From assembly GCF_023374055.1 (NCBI RefSeq), contig NZ_JAMBEP010000001.1:434001-498000 (forward strand): DNA of 64,000 bases. Direction: 5' to 3'. How positions within the stretch are numbered: the stretch's first letter is position 1; every line of letters starts with the position of its first letter. The translations under genes were made by a program, and so were the position numbers. This stretch comes from Luteimonas galliterrae (GTDB lineage Bacteria; Pseudomonadota; Gammaproteobacteria; Xanthomonadales; Xanthomonadaceae). The notes beneath the pieces were generated by a model. That model did no database searches and was not told where the DNA came from. It saw only the letters and a program-made list of their open reading frames with translations. Positions 57,185 through 64,000 of this stretch are shown piece after piece.

Positions 57185-57624
57185 TGCGCGGAACGTTGCT
57201 GCAGCACCATCGCGACATCGACCGGCTGCTGTCGCAGACGCGGCGCATCGCCGTGCTCGGGATCAAGCCGGAAGACCGCGCGCCTGCGCCTGCGCAGATG
57301 ATTCCGGCGTATCTGCACCGAGTCGGCTACGACATCGTGCCGGTGCCGGTGTATTACCCGGATCTGGCCGAAGTCTTCGGCAAGCCGGTGCATCGCAGCG
57401 TGTCGGCGATACCCGGGCGCGTCGATCTGGTCGATGTGTTCCGCAAGCCCGAGGATCTCGAGCCGCACCTGGACGACCTGATCGAAGCCAGGCCGCGCGC
57501 GGTGTGGCTGCAGACCGGCATCCGCCACGACGCTTTCGCCGAGCGCCTGCTGCAGGCAGGCATCGACGTGGTGCAGGACCAGTGCCTGATGGTGGAACAC
57601 CGGCGTTGGCGCAGCGGCGCCTGA
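57184..57624 (+). CDS. CoA-binding domain protein (YccU-like)
   Basis: A 146-residue single CoA-binding Rossmann protein. RRIAVLGIKPEDRAPAPAQMI (20-40), PVYYPDLAEVFGKPVHRSVSAIP (55-77) and DVVQDQCLMVEH (about 129-140) are the YccU family blocks. It overlaps the fumarase stop by one base, so expression is likely linked to the TCA gene; the ligand is probably CoA or an acyl-CoA. Exact role unknown. Confidence 0.88.
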   Translation: MRGTLLQHHRDIDRLLSQTRRIAVLGIKPEDRAPAPAQMIPAYLHRVGYDIVPVPVYYPDLAEVFGKPVHRSVSAIPGRVDLVDVFRKPEDLEPHLDDLIEARPRAVWLQTGIRHDAFAERLLQAGIDVVQDQCLMVEHRRWRSGA

Positions 57625-57648
57625 TCTGCGGCCGCTCGTTGGATTTTT

Positions 57649-57723
57649 GTGGGAGCGGCTTCAGCCGCGAGCTTTCGATAACGGCGTTACCCGATGAGAG
57701 CTCGCGGCTGAAGCCGCTCCCAC
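57649..57723. repeat. REP doublet (GTGG variant)
   Basis: Arms GTGGGAGCGGCTTCAGCC and complement, spacer ~27 bp. It sits between the convergent CoA-binding and phospholipase genes. Confidence 0.9.
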
Positions 57724-57730
57724 AACAACC

Positions 57731-58894
57731 TTAGTACCACTCGAGCAGGGAAATGCCCAGACCGATGTAGGTCGCGCGGTGGTTGTAGTCGATCAGGCTC
57801 TCGCCGTAGCCGTCGAACACCTGCACATGCCCGCGAAGCAGGTTGTTGATCGGGAAACCCCAGTCGAGCTGCACCGCGCCGTGCGAGCGGTCGCCGCTGC
57901 GCAGCGAATGCCGCGCCATCAGCGCCAGCTCGTGGCCGCCTTTGTTGTAGACCAGGGTGGCGTCGGCGCGGCCGACGTAATCCTCGATGTCGGGATTGTT
58001 GTCGTCGCTTTCGTCCTCGGGGATGCGGTACCAGGGACGCACGGTCAGCGCCCAGTTCTCGCGGTCGAAGCCGAAATTCAGGATCACCCGATTCCAGCTG
58101 CGCGACAGCGGGTCGCTGCGGCCGTTGGACTGGTGGGTCAACTGGAATCCGGTCATGCGGCCCTTCCAGCCGCCGATGCTGTAGTTGTTGCGGAACACCA
58201 GCATCACTTCGGGCTCGTAATCGGTCTCGCGGAAAGGCCGCGAGATCTCCGAGTTGTAGACCTGCCAACGCGAGCTCTGCGTATAGCCGCCCCACAGGTC
58301 GCCGTTGTCGCCGAACAGGTTCTCGGCCAGCTTGGTCTTGAAGCTGAGCTGGAACTTGGCTTCCAGCGGGTCCAGCGGTTCGGGCTCGGTCACCGAATTG
58401 TTCGGGTTCGGCGACTGCGGCATCTCGTTCTTGTTGCTGGTCCAGAACACCGGGAACAGATAGACCGGTTTGTAGGCGCGAAGCTGGAACGGGCCGAGCT
58501 TGGAATCCTTGGCCAATTCCCAGCGGCGATCGAGCAGGGAGCCCTTGCCGGCGTTGGCGATCGCATCGGCGTCGCTGCTGACCAGGTCGCGGCCGAACAA
58601 GCCGTCGACGGCGCGCCGGGCGCGTTCCTTCGCCGTCAACGGTTCGCTGCTGCGCGCTTCCTGCTTCGCCTTCAATTCGGCCGATGCCGCGGCGGCCGCG
58701 GCATCGGCCTGCTGCGTCTCAGGCGCCTGCCGCTGCAGGGCCGTGTCGTAGCAGGCCAGGCGCTCGGCATCGGAAGCGATCGCGGTGCAGGCTTCGGGGC
58801 TGCCTGGCTGGTAGTTCTGCGCATGGGCCGCGACGCCGAAGAGCGCGAAGACCGTGCCGATTGCGCGGCGCGAGCGCCGATGCCTTCCCGTCAT
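57731..58894 (-). CDS. pldA: Outer-membrane phospholipase A
   Basis: A 387-residue OMPLA with signal peptide (10-25) and an N-terminal extension (26-130) that is Ala-rich and partly helical. The beta-barrel carries the active site HQSNG: His254, Ser256, and Asn268 exactly 12 residues after Ser as in E. coli His142/Ser144/Asn156. It hydrolyses phospholipids that flip to the outer leaflet on membrane stress and acts as a Ca-dependent dimer. The last strand ends in LGISLLEWY, an outer-membrane C-terminal aromatic signal. Overlaps the upstream MscS gene by ATGA. Confidence 0.93.
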   Translation of the reverse strand: MTGRHRRSRRAIGTVFALFGVAAHAQNYQPGSPEACTAIASDAERLACYDTALQRQAPETQQADAAAAAASAELKAKQEARSSEPLTAKERARRAVDGLFGRDLVSSDADAIANAGKGSLLDRRWELAKDSKLGPFQLRAYKPVYLFPVFWTSNKNEMPQSPNPNNSVTEPEPLDPLEAKFQLSFKTKLAENLFGDNGDLWGGYTQSSRWQVYNSEISRPFRETDYEPEVMLVFRNNYSIGGWKGRMTGFQLTHQSNGRSDPLSRSWNRVILNFGFDRENWALTVRPWYRIPEDESDDNNPDIEDYVGRADATLVYNKGGHELALMARHSLRSGDRSHGAVQLDWGFPINNLLRGHVQVFDGYGESLIDYNHRATYIGLGISLLEWY

Positions 58895-60258
58895 GGCTTG
58901 TTTTCTCCGTGATCCAGCAGGTTCTTGTCGTCGGCGCGCTGCGCTGCGGCGAGTTGGGTGTCGATGTCGCGGTTCACCGACGTGTCGGCCTGCGCGCCGC
59001 GGGTGGATTCGCGTTCCTTGGACGGCGCGGCCTCTTCGCCGCTCGCGCGCCGGCTGACGATGTTGTAGGTGGTCTGCGGCGGATCGATGCCCGCGTTCGC
59101 GAACGCCGCCTTCACCAGCCGGATCGCCTCGCCGCGGCTCTTGCCCAAGTCGGTTTCGCGCTGGTCGACCCAGCCGAAGAACTGCAGCACGATGCCGGTC
59201 GGCGCGAAATCCTTGACCACCGACGAAGGCGCGGGGTCGTCCAGCACGCCGGGCACTTTCACCAGCTGCGCCAGGGCCAGTTCCATCGACTTGGAGATGG
59301 ATTCGGTCACATCGACCGTAATGGCGAACTCGAACCGGCGCTTGGGATTGCGCGAGTAGTTCAGCATCACCGACTTGAAGACCATCGCATTGGGGATCAT
59401 CAATTCGTTGCCGTCCATGGTCATCAGCACCGTGGCGCGCGAACTCAACGACACCACTTTGCCTTCGCGCGTGTCGATCATCACATGATCGCCCGGCGAA
59501 AACGGCCGGCGTATGCTGAGCAGCACGCCCGACACGTAGTTCTCGGCGATGTCGCGGAAGGCGAAGCCGACCACCAGCCCGACCACGCCCGCCGAACCGA
59601 GCACGGCGCCGACCAGCGACGTGGCGCCGAGCAGGTCCAGCGCGATCAGAACGCCGATCAGCACGGCGATGGTTTGCACCACGCGCCTGAGCAGGCCATC
59701 CATATAGGGGTTGCTGCTCTTGATCCGCAGCCAGTGCAGGCGCTTGGCGAAAAACCCGCCGATCCACGCCGCCAGCATCACGATCGCCACCGCCACCAGC
59801 AGCAGCGGCGTCGCCGCGAGCAAACGGATCAGCTTGGCGACCATCATGTCGAAAGCCGCGCGCAGACGCGTGGACAGGCCGACATGCAATTCCACCCGGT
59901 TCTCGACCTTGACGACGTCGGGCACCTTGGCCGCGATCGCCGCGGCGGCCTTGCGCTGCTGTTCGTTGCGGACGATGCCTTCGAGCGTGGCCACGCCGTT
60001 GCTGACTTCCGGGACGACGGCCTGCAATCCGGCCGCGCGCAACTGCATGGCGAGTCGGTCCCGGGCGGCTCGGTCGGCCGCGGGGTCGGCGGCGGCCGTC
60101 TGCGTCTGCTTGGCCGGTTTTGCGATCAGCGCCGCGGGCAGGGACCAGGCCGCGCCGCTGATGCAGGCGACCAGCAGGCACAGCAGCCACACGACAGGGC
60201 TGCTCGGCGACAGGCGATGGACGCGCGTTCGCGCCTTGCGTTCGATGAGGGGCATCAC
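58891..60258 (-). CDS. BON-domain MscS-family mechanosensitive channel
   Basis: A 455-residue inner-membrane channel. Signal-like helix (20-42), BON domain (about 65-127; GVATLEGIVRNEQQRKAA), then two to three membrane helices and the MscS core (about 190-400): GVVGLVVGFAFRDIAENYVSG is the pore helix and RRPFSPGDHVMID the beta domain. A Lys/Glu-rich C-terminal tail follows. It overlaps pldA by four bases, so the pair forms an envelope-stress operon. Confidence 0.92.
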   Translation of the reverse strand: MMPLIERKARTRVHRLSPSSPVVWLLCLLVACISGAAWSLPAALIAKPAKQTQTAAADPAADRAARDRLAMQLRAAGLQAVVPEVSNGVATLEGIVRNEQQRKAAAAIAAKVPDVVKVENRVELHVGLSTRLRAAFDMMVAKLIRLLAATPLLLVAVAIVMLAAWIGGFFAKRLHWLRIKSSNPYMDGLLRRVVQTIAVLIGVLIALDLLGATSLVGAVLGSAGVVGLVVGFAFRDIAENYVSGVLLSIRRPFSPGDHVMIDTREGKVVSLSSRATVLMTMDGNELMIPNAMVFKSVMLNYSRNPKRRFEFAITVDVTESISKSMELALAQLVKVPGVLDDPAPSSVVKDFAPTGIVLQFFGWVDQRETDLGKSRGEAIRLVKAAFANAGIDPPQTTYNIVSRRASGEEAAPSKERESTRGAQADTSVNRDIDTQLAAAQRADDKNLLDHGENKP

Positions 60259-60319
60259 GATCGAAGGTCCGGATTCCAGGCCAGTGTACGCATTCGCGCT
60301 GAAAGACGTGTCGACGCGG

Positions 60320-60823
60320 TCACCACAGCCAGGCCAGCGCGAACAGGCCGATCATCGCGAAGGCGATGCCCAGCTTGAGCACCACGCCGAGCACGATGCC
60401 CAGCCAAGTGCCGAAACCGATCTTTGCGGCATGGCCCAGGCTTTGCCGGTCTACGTTGCGACGGTGCAGCAATTCGCCGATCAGCGCGCCGGCGAACGGA
60501 CCCACGAACAGGCCGAAGGGCGGAAACACGAACAGCCCGGCGAAAGTGCCGACTACCGCCCCGACCAGCGCCTTGCGGCTGGCGCCGACGCGTTTGGCGC
60601 CGTGCGCGGTGGCCCAGAAATCGACTGCCATCGACAGCAGCGTCATCACTGCCAGCACCACCACCATCGGGATGCCGATCCGCTCGAAATCGCCCGCCCA
60701 TGCCGCCAGCAGCATGCCGGCGAACACCAGCGGCAGGCCCGGCAGCGCCGGCAGTACGGTGCCGACCACGCCGACCACGACCAGCACTGCGGCGACGACG
60801 TAATAAACGGTGTTCGGATCCAT
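60320..60823 (-). CDS. DUF456 membrane protein
   Basis: A 167-residue protein with about four hydrophobic segments and Gly-rich turns (VVGTVLPALPGLPLVFAGML, GTFAGLFVFPPFGLFVGPFAGALIGEL) characteristic of DUF456. GAKRVGASRKALVGA links the halves. Function unknown. An AGAGGAA ribosome-binding site precedes the ATG at 60823; it is divergent from the second csp gene. Confidence 0.9.
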   Translation of the reverse strand: MDPNTVYYVVAAVLVVVGVVGTVLPALPGLPLVFAGMLLAAWAGDFERIGIPMVVVLAVMTLLSMAVDFWATAHGAKRVGASRKALVGAVVGTFAGLFVFPPFGLFVGPFAGALIGELLHRRNVDRQSLGHAAKIGFGTWLGIVLGVVLKLGIAFAMIGLFALAWLW

Positions 60824-60921
60824 CGTATTTCCTCTGGAAAAGTGGGACGCAGGTCGGTTTTCAGGGTCCGCTGGCGGCCGATTGCATTTTCACAAATGCC
60901 GGGGTAAGTTGCTTTCGCTGA

Positions 60922-61069
60922 GTTTCAAGGGTCACCGTGAATCGTGGCCTGATGCGGTAGATCCCTGTTCGTCGATCCGCTACATCCTTGTTCCTCGCTT
61001 CCTCCTTGTAACCAGCATCGTCGCGAGTGGTTCGCGCCGTTTACCAAACTGCTTCAAGGAGCAAGACAG
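60922..61069 (+). promoter_or_regulatory. Conserved cold-shock mRNA leader (copy 2)
   Basis: Shares with the leader at 29043 the order ATCGTGGC, GATGCGGTAGATCC, loop, CGATCCGCT, CATC, then TTCAAGGAG at the ribosome-binding site, with the main block about 85-95 bases before the ATG in both. Loop length differs by about two to four bases, suggesting conserved structure more than exact sequence. Confidence 0.65.
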
Positions 61070-61279
61070 ATGTCGAACCGTGAAACAGGTACCGTCAAGT
61101 GGTTTAACGATGCCAAGGGCTTCGGCTTCATCAGCCGCGAGAATGGCGAGGACGTGTTCGTGCATTTCCGTGCGATCCAGTCGCAGGGCTTCAAGAGCTT
61201 GAAAGAAGGCCAGAAGGTCAGCTTCACCGTCGTCCAGGGCCAGAAGGGCCTGCAGGCCGACGCCGTGGAACCGATGTAA
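61070..61279 (+). CDS. CspA-family cold-shock protein
   Basis: A 69-residue RNA-binding cold-shock protein with RNP1 KGFGFIS (16-22) and RNP2 VFVHF (29-33). It differs from the copy at 29195 mainly in the region after RNP1 and at the C-terminus. Start preceded by CAAGGAG. Followed by a bidirectional terminator. Confidence 0.95.
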   Translation: MSNRETGTVKWFNDAKGFGFISRENGEDVFVHFRAIQSQGFKSLKEGQKVSFTVVQGQKGLQADAVEPM

Positions 61280-61300
61280 CCCGGCCGATCATCGCATCAA

Positions 61301-61330
61301 AAAAACCCCGGCAGCGATGCCGGGGTTTTT
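61301..61330. terminator. Bidirectional terminator between csp 2 and a lipoprotein gene
   Basis: Perfect 12-bp arms AAAAACCCCGGC / GCCGGGGTTTTT with loop AGCGAT, giving a stem plus T-run for both converging genes. Confidence 0.93.
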
Positions 61331-61357
61331 GTTTCTGCGCGTTGCCGAACCGGGCGC

Positions 61358-61834
61358 TTATTGCGGCCAGACGTGGTTGTTGTAGACGCGGACATAGGCG
61401 CCCTGGCGGATGCCATTCATATCGGTCTGGCGGATCGTCACGGTGCGGCCGTCGTTCATGCGCACGGTGATGTCGTTTTCCGCGCTGGTGGTGCGGTTCT
61501 GGATGGCGTTGCCGGCCAATGCGCCCGCAGCCGCGCCGGCGACGGTAGCCGTGTTCTTGCGGCCCTTGCTGTCGGTATGGTCGTCGGCGATCTCGCGGCC
61601 GACCGCTGCGCCGACGATGCCGCCCAGGATCGCGCCTGTCGCGCGCGGAGCGCCCGTGCCGGCGACGCGTTGGATGGCGATCACCTGGCCGCAGTCGTAG
61701 CACGCGCTATTGCTGCTGCCGTACGACGGCGGCGGCGGGTTGTTGTATCCGCCGCCGTAACCGGGGGAGGTGGTGGCGCAGCCGGCCAGCGCCAGCGAGG
61801 CGGCGGCGGCGAGACTGATGAGACGGATGTTCAT
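61358..61834 (-). CDS. Glycine-zipper 2TM-domain lipoprotein
   Basis: A 158-residue outer-membrane-type lipoprotein with lipobox LALAGC (Cys19), a Gly/Pro/Tyr-rich linker, a CYDCG pair (45-49) and a glycine-zipper domain (about 64-110: GAILGGIVGAAVG, TVAGAAAGALAGNAIQ). The C-terminal MNDGRTVTIRQTDMNGIRQGAYVRVYN matches the SlyB/Rickettsia 17-kDa-antigen-like ending. AGGAG precedes the ATG at 61834. Likely an envelope-stabilising lipoprotein. Confidence 0.9.
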   Translation of the reverse strand: MNIRLISLAAAASLALAGCATTSPGYGGGYNNPPPPSYGSSNSACYDCGQVIAIQRVAGTGAPRATGAILGGIVGAAVGREIADDHTDSKGRKNTATVAGAAAGALAGNAIQNRTTSAENDITVRMNDGRTVTIRQTDMNGIRQGAYVRVYNNHVWPQ

Positions 61835-61945
61835 GCGGCTCTCCTGTTGGGTGTGCGGGCGGGACTTATGCCCGCTCGCCGACACGGAACTTAGAACCTT
61901 CACGATGAACGGCCCGTCAACCACCGATGGCTCGTTATCGGCAAT

Positions 61946-62383
61946 TCAGTTGCGGAAATCCTGATGGCAGGCTTTGCAGGCTTCGCCGATCTTGCCCGCC
62001 GTCGCGCCGACGCCCTGGCAATTCAACGGCGGCGAAGCTAGCGCGGCATCTAGGGCCGCTCGCATCCGGCTGGTGTGCTGCATGAAACGCTGGTCTTCGC
62101 GCAATTCGGGGAACGCCGGGTCGATGTCGTTGGCCATCGTCCGCAACGCCTGCAGGTGGGGCAGGGTGTCGGTCGCGCCGCAGCGGTTCTGCTCCACGTT
62201 GGCCTTGAGCTGGCCCAAGTGCCATTGCTGCACGTGCATCACGGCGCCGTGGAAGTGATCCTTGCGGGCATCGATGGCCCGCGTCGCCATCACCGTGGCG
62301 ACGATACCGACCACCAAGCCGATGAGGAACAGGAACAGGTAGCGGGTGGCATTGGAGGGTTTCGGGGCTGGCGTGGTCGACAT
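61946..62383 (-). CDS. Membrane-anchored cytochrome c'-like protein
   Basis: A 145-residue protein: N-terminal membrane helix (ATRYLFLFLIGLVVGIVATVMA, split, 12-33), then a helical domain with a C-terminal c-type heme site Cys136-Lys-Ala-Cys139-His140 near the end, the position and context (CKACHQDFR) of class II cytochromes c'. Other Cys at 68 and 122 could form a disulfide. Methionine 49 may be an axial ligand. Role could be electron transfer or gas binding. Divergent from tcdA. Confidence 0.82.
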   Translation of the reverse strand: MSTTPAPKPSNATRYLFLFLIGLVVGIVATVMATRAIDARKDHFHGAVMHVQQWHLGQLKANVEQNRCGATDTLPHLQALRTMANDIDPAFPELREDQRFMQHTSRMRAALDAALASPPLNCQGVGATAGKIGEACKACHQDFRN

Positions 62384-62433
62384 GGCGGGCTCCGTTGGAA
62401 TCTGCGGCGAACATAACACGGGCCGCGCGACGT

Positions 62434-62439
62434 TAAACT
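62434..62439 (+). promoter_or_regulatory. Possible -10 element for tcdA
   Basis: TAAACT ends six bases before the tcdA ATG, with no ribosome-binding site between. A leaderless transcript is possible. Confidence 0.35.
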
Positions 62440-62445
62440 TCGTCC

Positions 62446-63240
62446 ATGAGAGAAGAATGGAAACAACGTTTCGCCGGTGTCGACCGCTTGTACGGGCGCG
62501 GCACCGTCGCACGCCTGGCGCAGTGCCAGGTAGCGGTGGTGGGCGTCGGCGGCGTCGGCTCGTGGGCGGTGGAGGCGCTGGCGCGTTCCGGCGTGGGCCA
62601 CCTGACCCTGATCGACGCCGACGACCTGTGCCTGTCCAACACCAACCGGCAGCTGCCGGCGCTGGAGGGGCAGTACGGGCGCAACAAGGCTCAGGCATTG
62701 GCCGAGCGCTGCCGCGCCATCAATCCGGAGATCGGTGTCGAGGCCGCGCAGGCTTTCGTCACGCCATCCACGCTCGAGCCGCTGCTGGGCGAGGGTTTCG
62801 ATCTGGTGCTCGACGCTTGCGACAGTTTCCGCGCCAAGGTCGAGATGATCGCCTGGTGCCGGCGCCGCAAGCAGCCGGTGATCGCCTGCGGTTCGGCGGG
62901 CGGGCGCACCGATCCCACGCTGGTGCGGGTGCGCGACCTTTCGCGCACCGAGCACGATGCGATGCTGGCGCTGATCCGCAAGAAGCTGAGGGGCGAATTC
63001 AATTTTCCGAAAAGCCCGCAGCGCTATTTCGGCATACCGGCGATCTATTCGCTGGAGAACGTGAAGTATCCGCAGGCCGACGGCAGCGTCTCCGGCCTGC
63101 GGCCGAAAATGGGCCCCGATGCCGCGTTGAAACTGGATTGCGGGGCGGGGTTGGGCGCTGCGACGCACATCACTGGTGCGTTCGCGTTCGCGGCGGTGGG
63201 CAAGGCCTTCGAAATCCTCCTCAAACCCAAAGGCGGATAG
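62446..63240 (+). CDS. tcdA: tRNA threonylcarbamoyladenosine dehydratase TcdA
   Basis: A 264-residue E1-like enzyme that cyclises t6A37 in tRNA to ct6A using ATP. Nucleotide-binding GVGGVGSWA (33-41), the Asp-rich strand LIDADDLCLSNTNRQ (55-69), and the C-terminal KLDCGAGLGAATHITG block match TcdA/CsdL. No Fe-S or sulfur-carrier partner gene is adjacent. Followed by a REP doublet. Confidence 0.93.
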   Translation: MREEWKQRFAGVDRLYGRGTVARLAQCQVAVVGVGGVGSWAVEALARSGVGHLTLIDADDLCLSNTNRQLPALEGQYGRNKAQALAERCRAINPEIGVEAAQAFVTPSTLEPLLGEGFDLVLDACDSFRAKVEMIAWCRRRKQPVIACGSAGGRTDPTLVRVRDLSRTEHDAMLALIRKKLRGEFNFPKSPQRYFGIPAIYSLENVKYPQADGSVSGLRPKMGPDAALKLDCGAGLGAATHITGAFAFAAVGKAFEILLKPKGG

Positions 63241-63248
63241 CCGTTCCC

Positions 63249-63337
63249 GTAGCCCGGGTGGAGCGCAGCGATAGCCGGGGCTTTTCGCTCGGATGCGGGA
63301 TCGAATCCCGGCTATCGCTGCGCTCCACCTGGGCTAC
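63249..63337. repeat. GTAG-CCCGGG REP doublet, copy 5
   Basis: Arms GTAGCCCGGGTGGAGCGCAG and complement ending in GGGCTAC at 63337 (one mismatch, CCTGGG). It overlaps the end of the TatD gene and supplies its stop. Confidence 0.88.
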
Positions 63338-64000
63338 GGGCTGGTCGGCAAGCCGAACAGGCGGATCGCGTTTTCGCTTGTTGCAGAAGCGATGTCTTCG
63401 GGTCGCGCGTCGCGCAGCCCTGCGATCGTCTCGCAAATTCCAGCCAATCGCGCAGGTTCGTTGCGCTGGCCGCGGATGCCCGAATCCGGTTGGTCGGGCG
63501 CATCGGTTTCCAGCAATAGATATTCCAGCGGCATGTCCGCAACGAGCCGGCGCAGACGGTTAGCGCGTTCGTAAGTCACCGGTCCGCCCAATCCGATCAT
63601 GAAATCCAACTGCCAAAGCTGCCGCGCTTGTTCCGGACTGCCCGAAAAACTATGCACCACGCCGCGCAGGTCGCCGATGCGCCGGATCGCAGCGATCACG
63701 GCGTCCACCGCGCGCCGTGCATGCACGATCACCGGCAGGCCGAATTCGCGGGCCAGCGCGAGTTGGCCTTCGAAGTAGCGTCGCTGCTGCTCGGGGTCCA
63801 GCCCTTCGACGAAATAGTCCAGCCCGCATTCGCCCACGGCCACCGGCCGCTCGCGTTCGATCCAGTCGCGCAAATCGGCAAGATGGGCAGGTTCGTGTTC
63901 GGCCAGGTACATCGGGTGCAGACCGTAGGCCGGATGTAGGCCGGGCGCCGAGGCGCACACTTCCCGTAACTTGGGCCAGCTGGCTGCGGCGATCGCCGGA
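63334..64000 (-). CDS. TatD-family metal-dependent hydrolase (5' end beyond window)
   Basis: C-terminal ~220 residues of a TatD-like DNase; the reading frame remains open to base 64000, so the start lies outside. Conserved blocks: GLHPAYGLHPMY, VAVGECGLDYF, FEGQLALAREFGLPVIVHARRA, GVVHSFSG and YLLLETDAP, holding the His/Glu/Asp metal ligands. The variation GLDPEQQRRYF fits the TatD/YcfH/YjjV group, closest to YjjV by eye. The TAG stop is supplied by a REP doublet end. Confidence 0.9.
   Translation of the reverse strand, partial: PAIAAASWPKLREVCASAPGLHPAYGLHPMYLAEHEPAHLADLRDWIERERPVAVGECGLDYFVEGLDPEQQRRYFEGQLALAREFGLPVIVHARRAVDAVIAAIRRIGDLRGVVHSFSGSPEQARQLWQLDFMIGLGGPVTYERANRLRRLVADMPLEYLLLETDAPDQPDSGIRGQRNEPARLAGICETIAGLRDARPEDIASATSENAIRLFGLPTSP

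Overview
The window is a chromosomal segment from a GC-rich gammaproteobacterium, most likely a Lysobacter-like member of the Xanthomonadaceae. This is inferred from very GC-biased third codon positions, the gene complement (tandem secreted peptidases, POT transporter, MASE2-GGDEF, PldA/MscS, Ku/LigD) and many GTAG/GTGG-flanked REP-type palindromes. No rRNA, tRNA, CRISPR array, prophage, integrase or IS transposase was seen. The DNA looks like core genome broken up by small repeats.

Layout. 1-4.5 kb: end of an APC permease, an HD-type hydrolase, and a minus-strand operon of YaeQ plus two paralogous HI0933-type flavoproteins. 4.6-10 kb: a tandem pair of M1 metallopeptidases, then DDAH, the tRNA-hydroxylating rhodanese TrhO and a 51-residue membrane protein. 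10-18.6 kb: SelO, a 33-residue Lys-rich protein, Uup, a GST, a barnase-like RNase/barstar pair, a decayed DUF1801 gene, a diguanylate cyclase, a methyltransferase and an MliC lipoprotein. 18.6-19.3 kb is a repeat-rich gene-free stretch. 19.3-26.6 kb: secreted hydrolases (EEP nuclease, alpha/beta hydrolase, M14 carboxypeptidase), GST, POT peptide transporter and rhomboid. 26.6-34.2 kb: a histone H1-like protein coupled to a GNAT, RluF, a cold-shock gene with long leader, a DUF3298 lipoprotein, Cfa, an APC permease and a sirtuin. 34.5-43.2 kb is a DNA-repair block: Lhr helicase, UdgX, Ku and LigD. 43.3-51.2 kb: GlpQ, an M3 oligopeptidase, a glutathione peroxidase, ferredoxin-NADP reductase, DUF488 and a NYN-LOTUS protein flanked by inverted ~215-bp repeats. 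51.3-64 kb: ABC exporter, ECF sigma/anti-sigma/DUF4097 operon, class I fumarase, MscS-PldA operon, DUF456, a second cold-shock gene with a related leader, a glycine-zipper lipoprotein, a cytochrome c'-like protein, TcdA and a partial TatD.

How the genes work together. Exported peptidases, the POT importer and amino-acid permeases fit a proteolytic, peptide-using lifestyle. Lhr, UdgX, Ku and LigD could form a repair neighbourhood joining uracil recognition to end joining. The MscS/PldA, ECF/DUF4097, MliC and glycine-zipper genes point to envelope monitoring.

The most noteworthy signals are: (i) a conserved long 5' leader shared by the two unlinked csp genes; (ii) REP doublets whose terminal GTAG supplies the TAG stop codon of at least four genes; (iii) the UdgX/Ku/LigD cluster next to Lhr; (iv) a repeat-derived insertion inside the Lhr reading frame; (v) a serine-to-alanine change at the nucleophile of an alpha/beta hydrolase; and (vi) the repeat-bracketed NYN-LOTUS and sirtuin genes.
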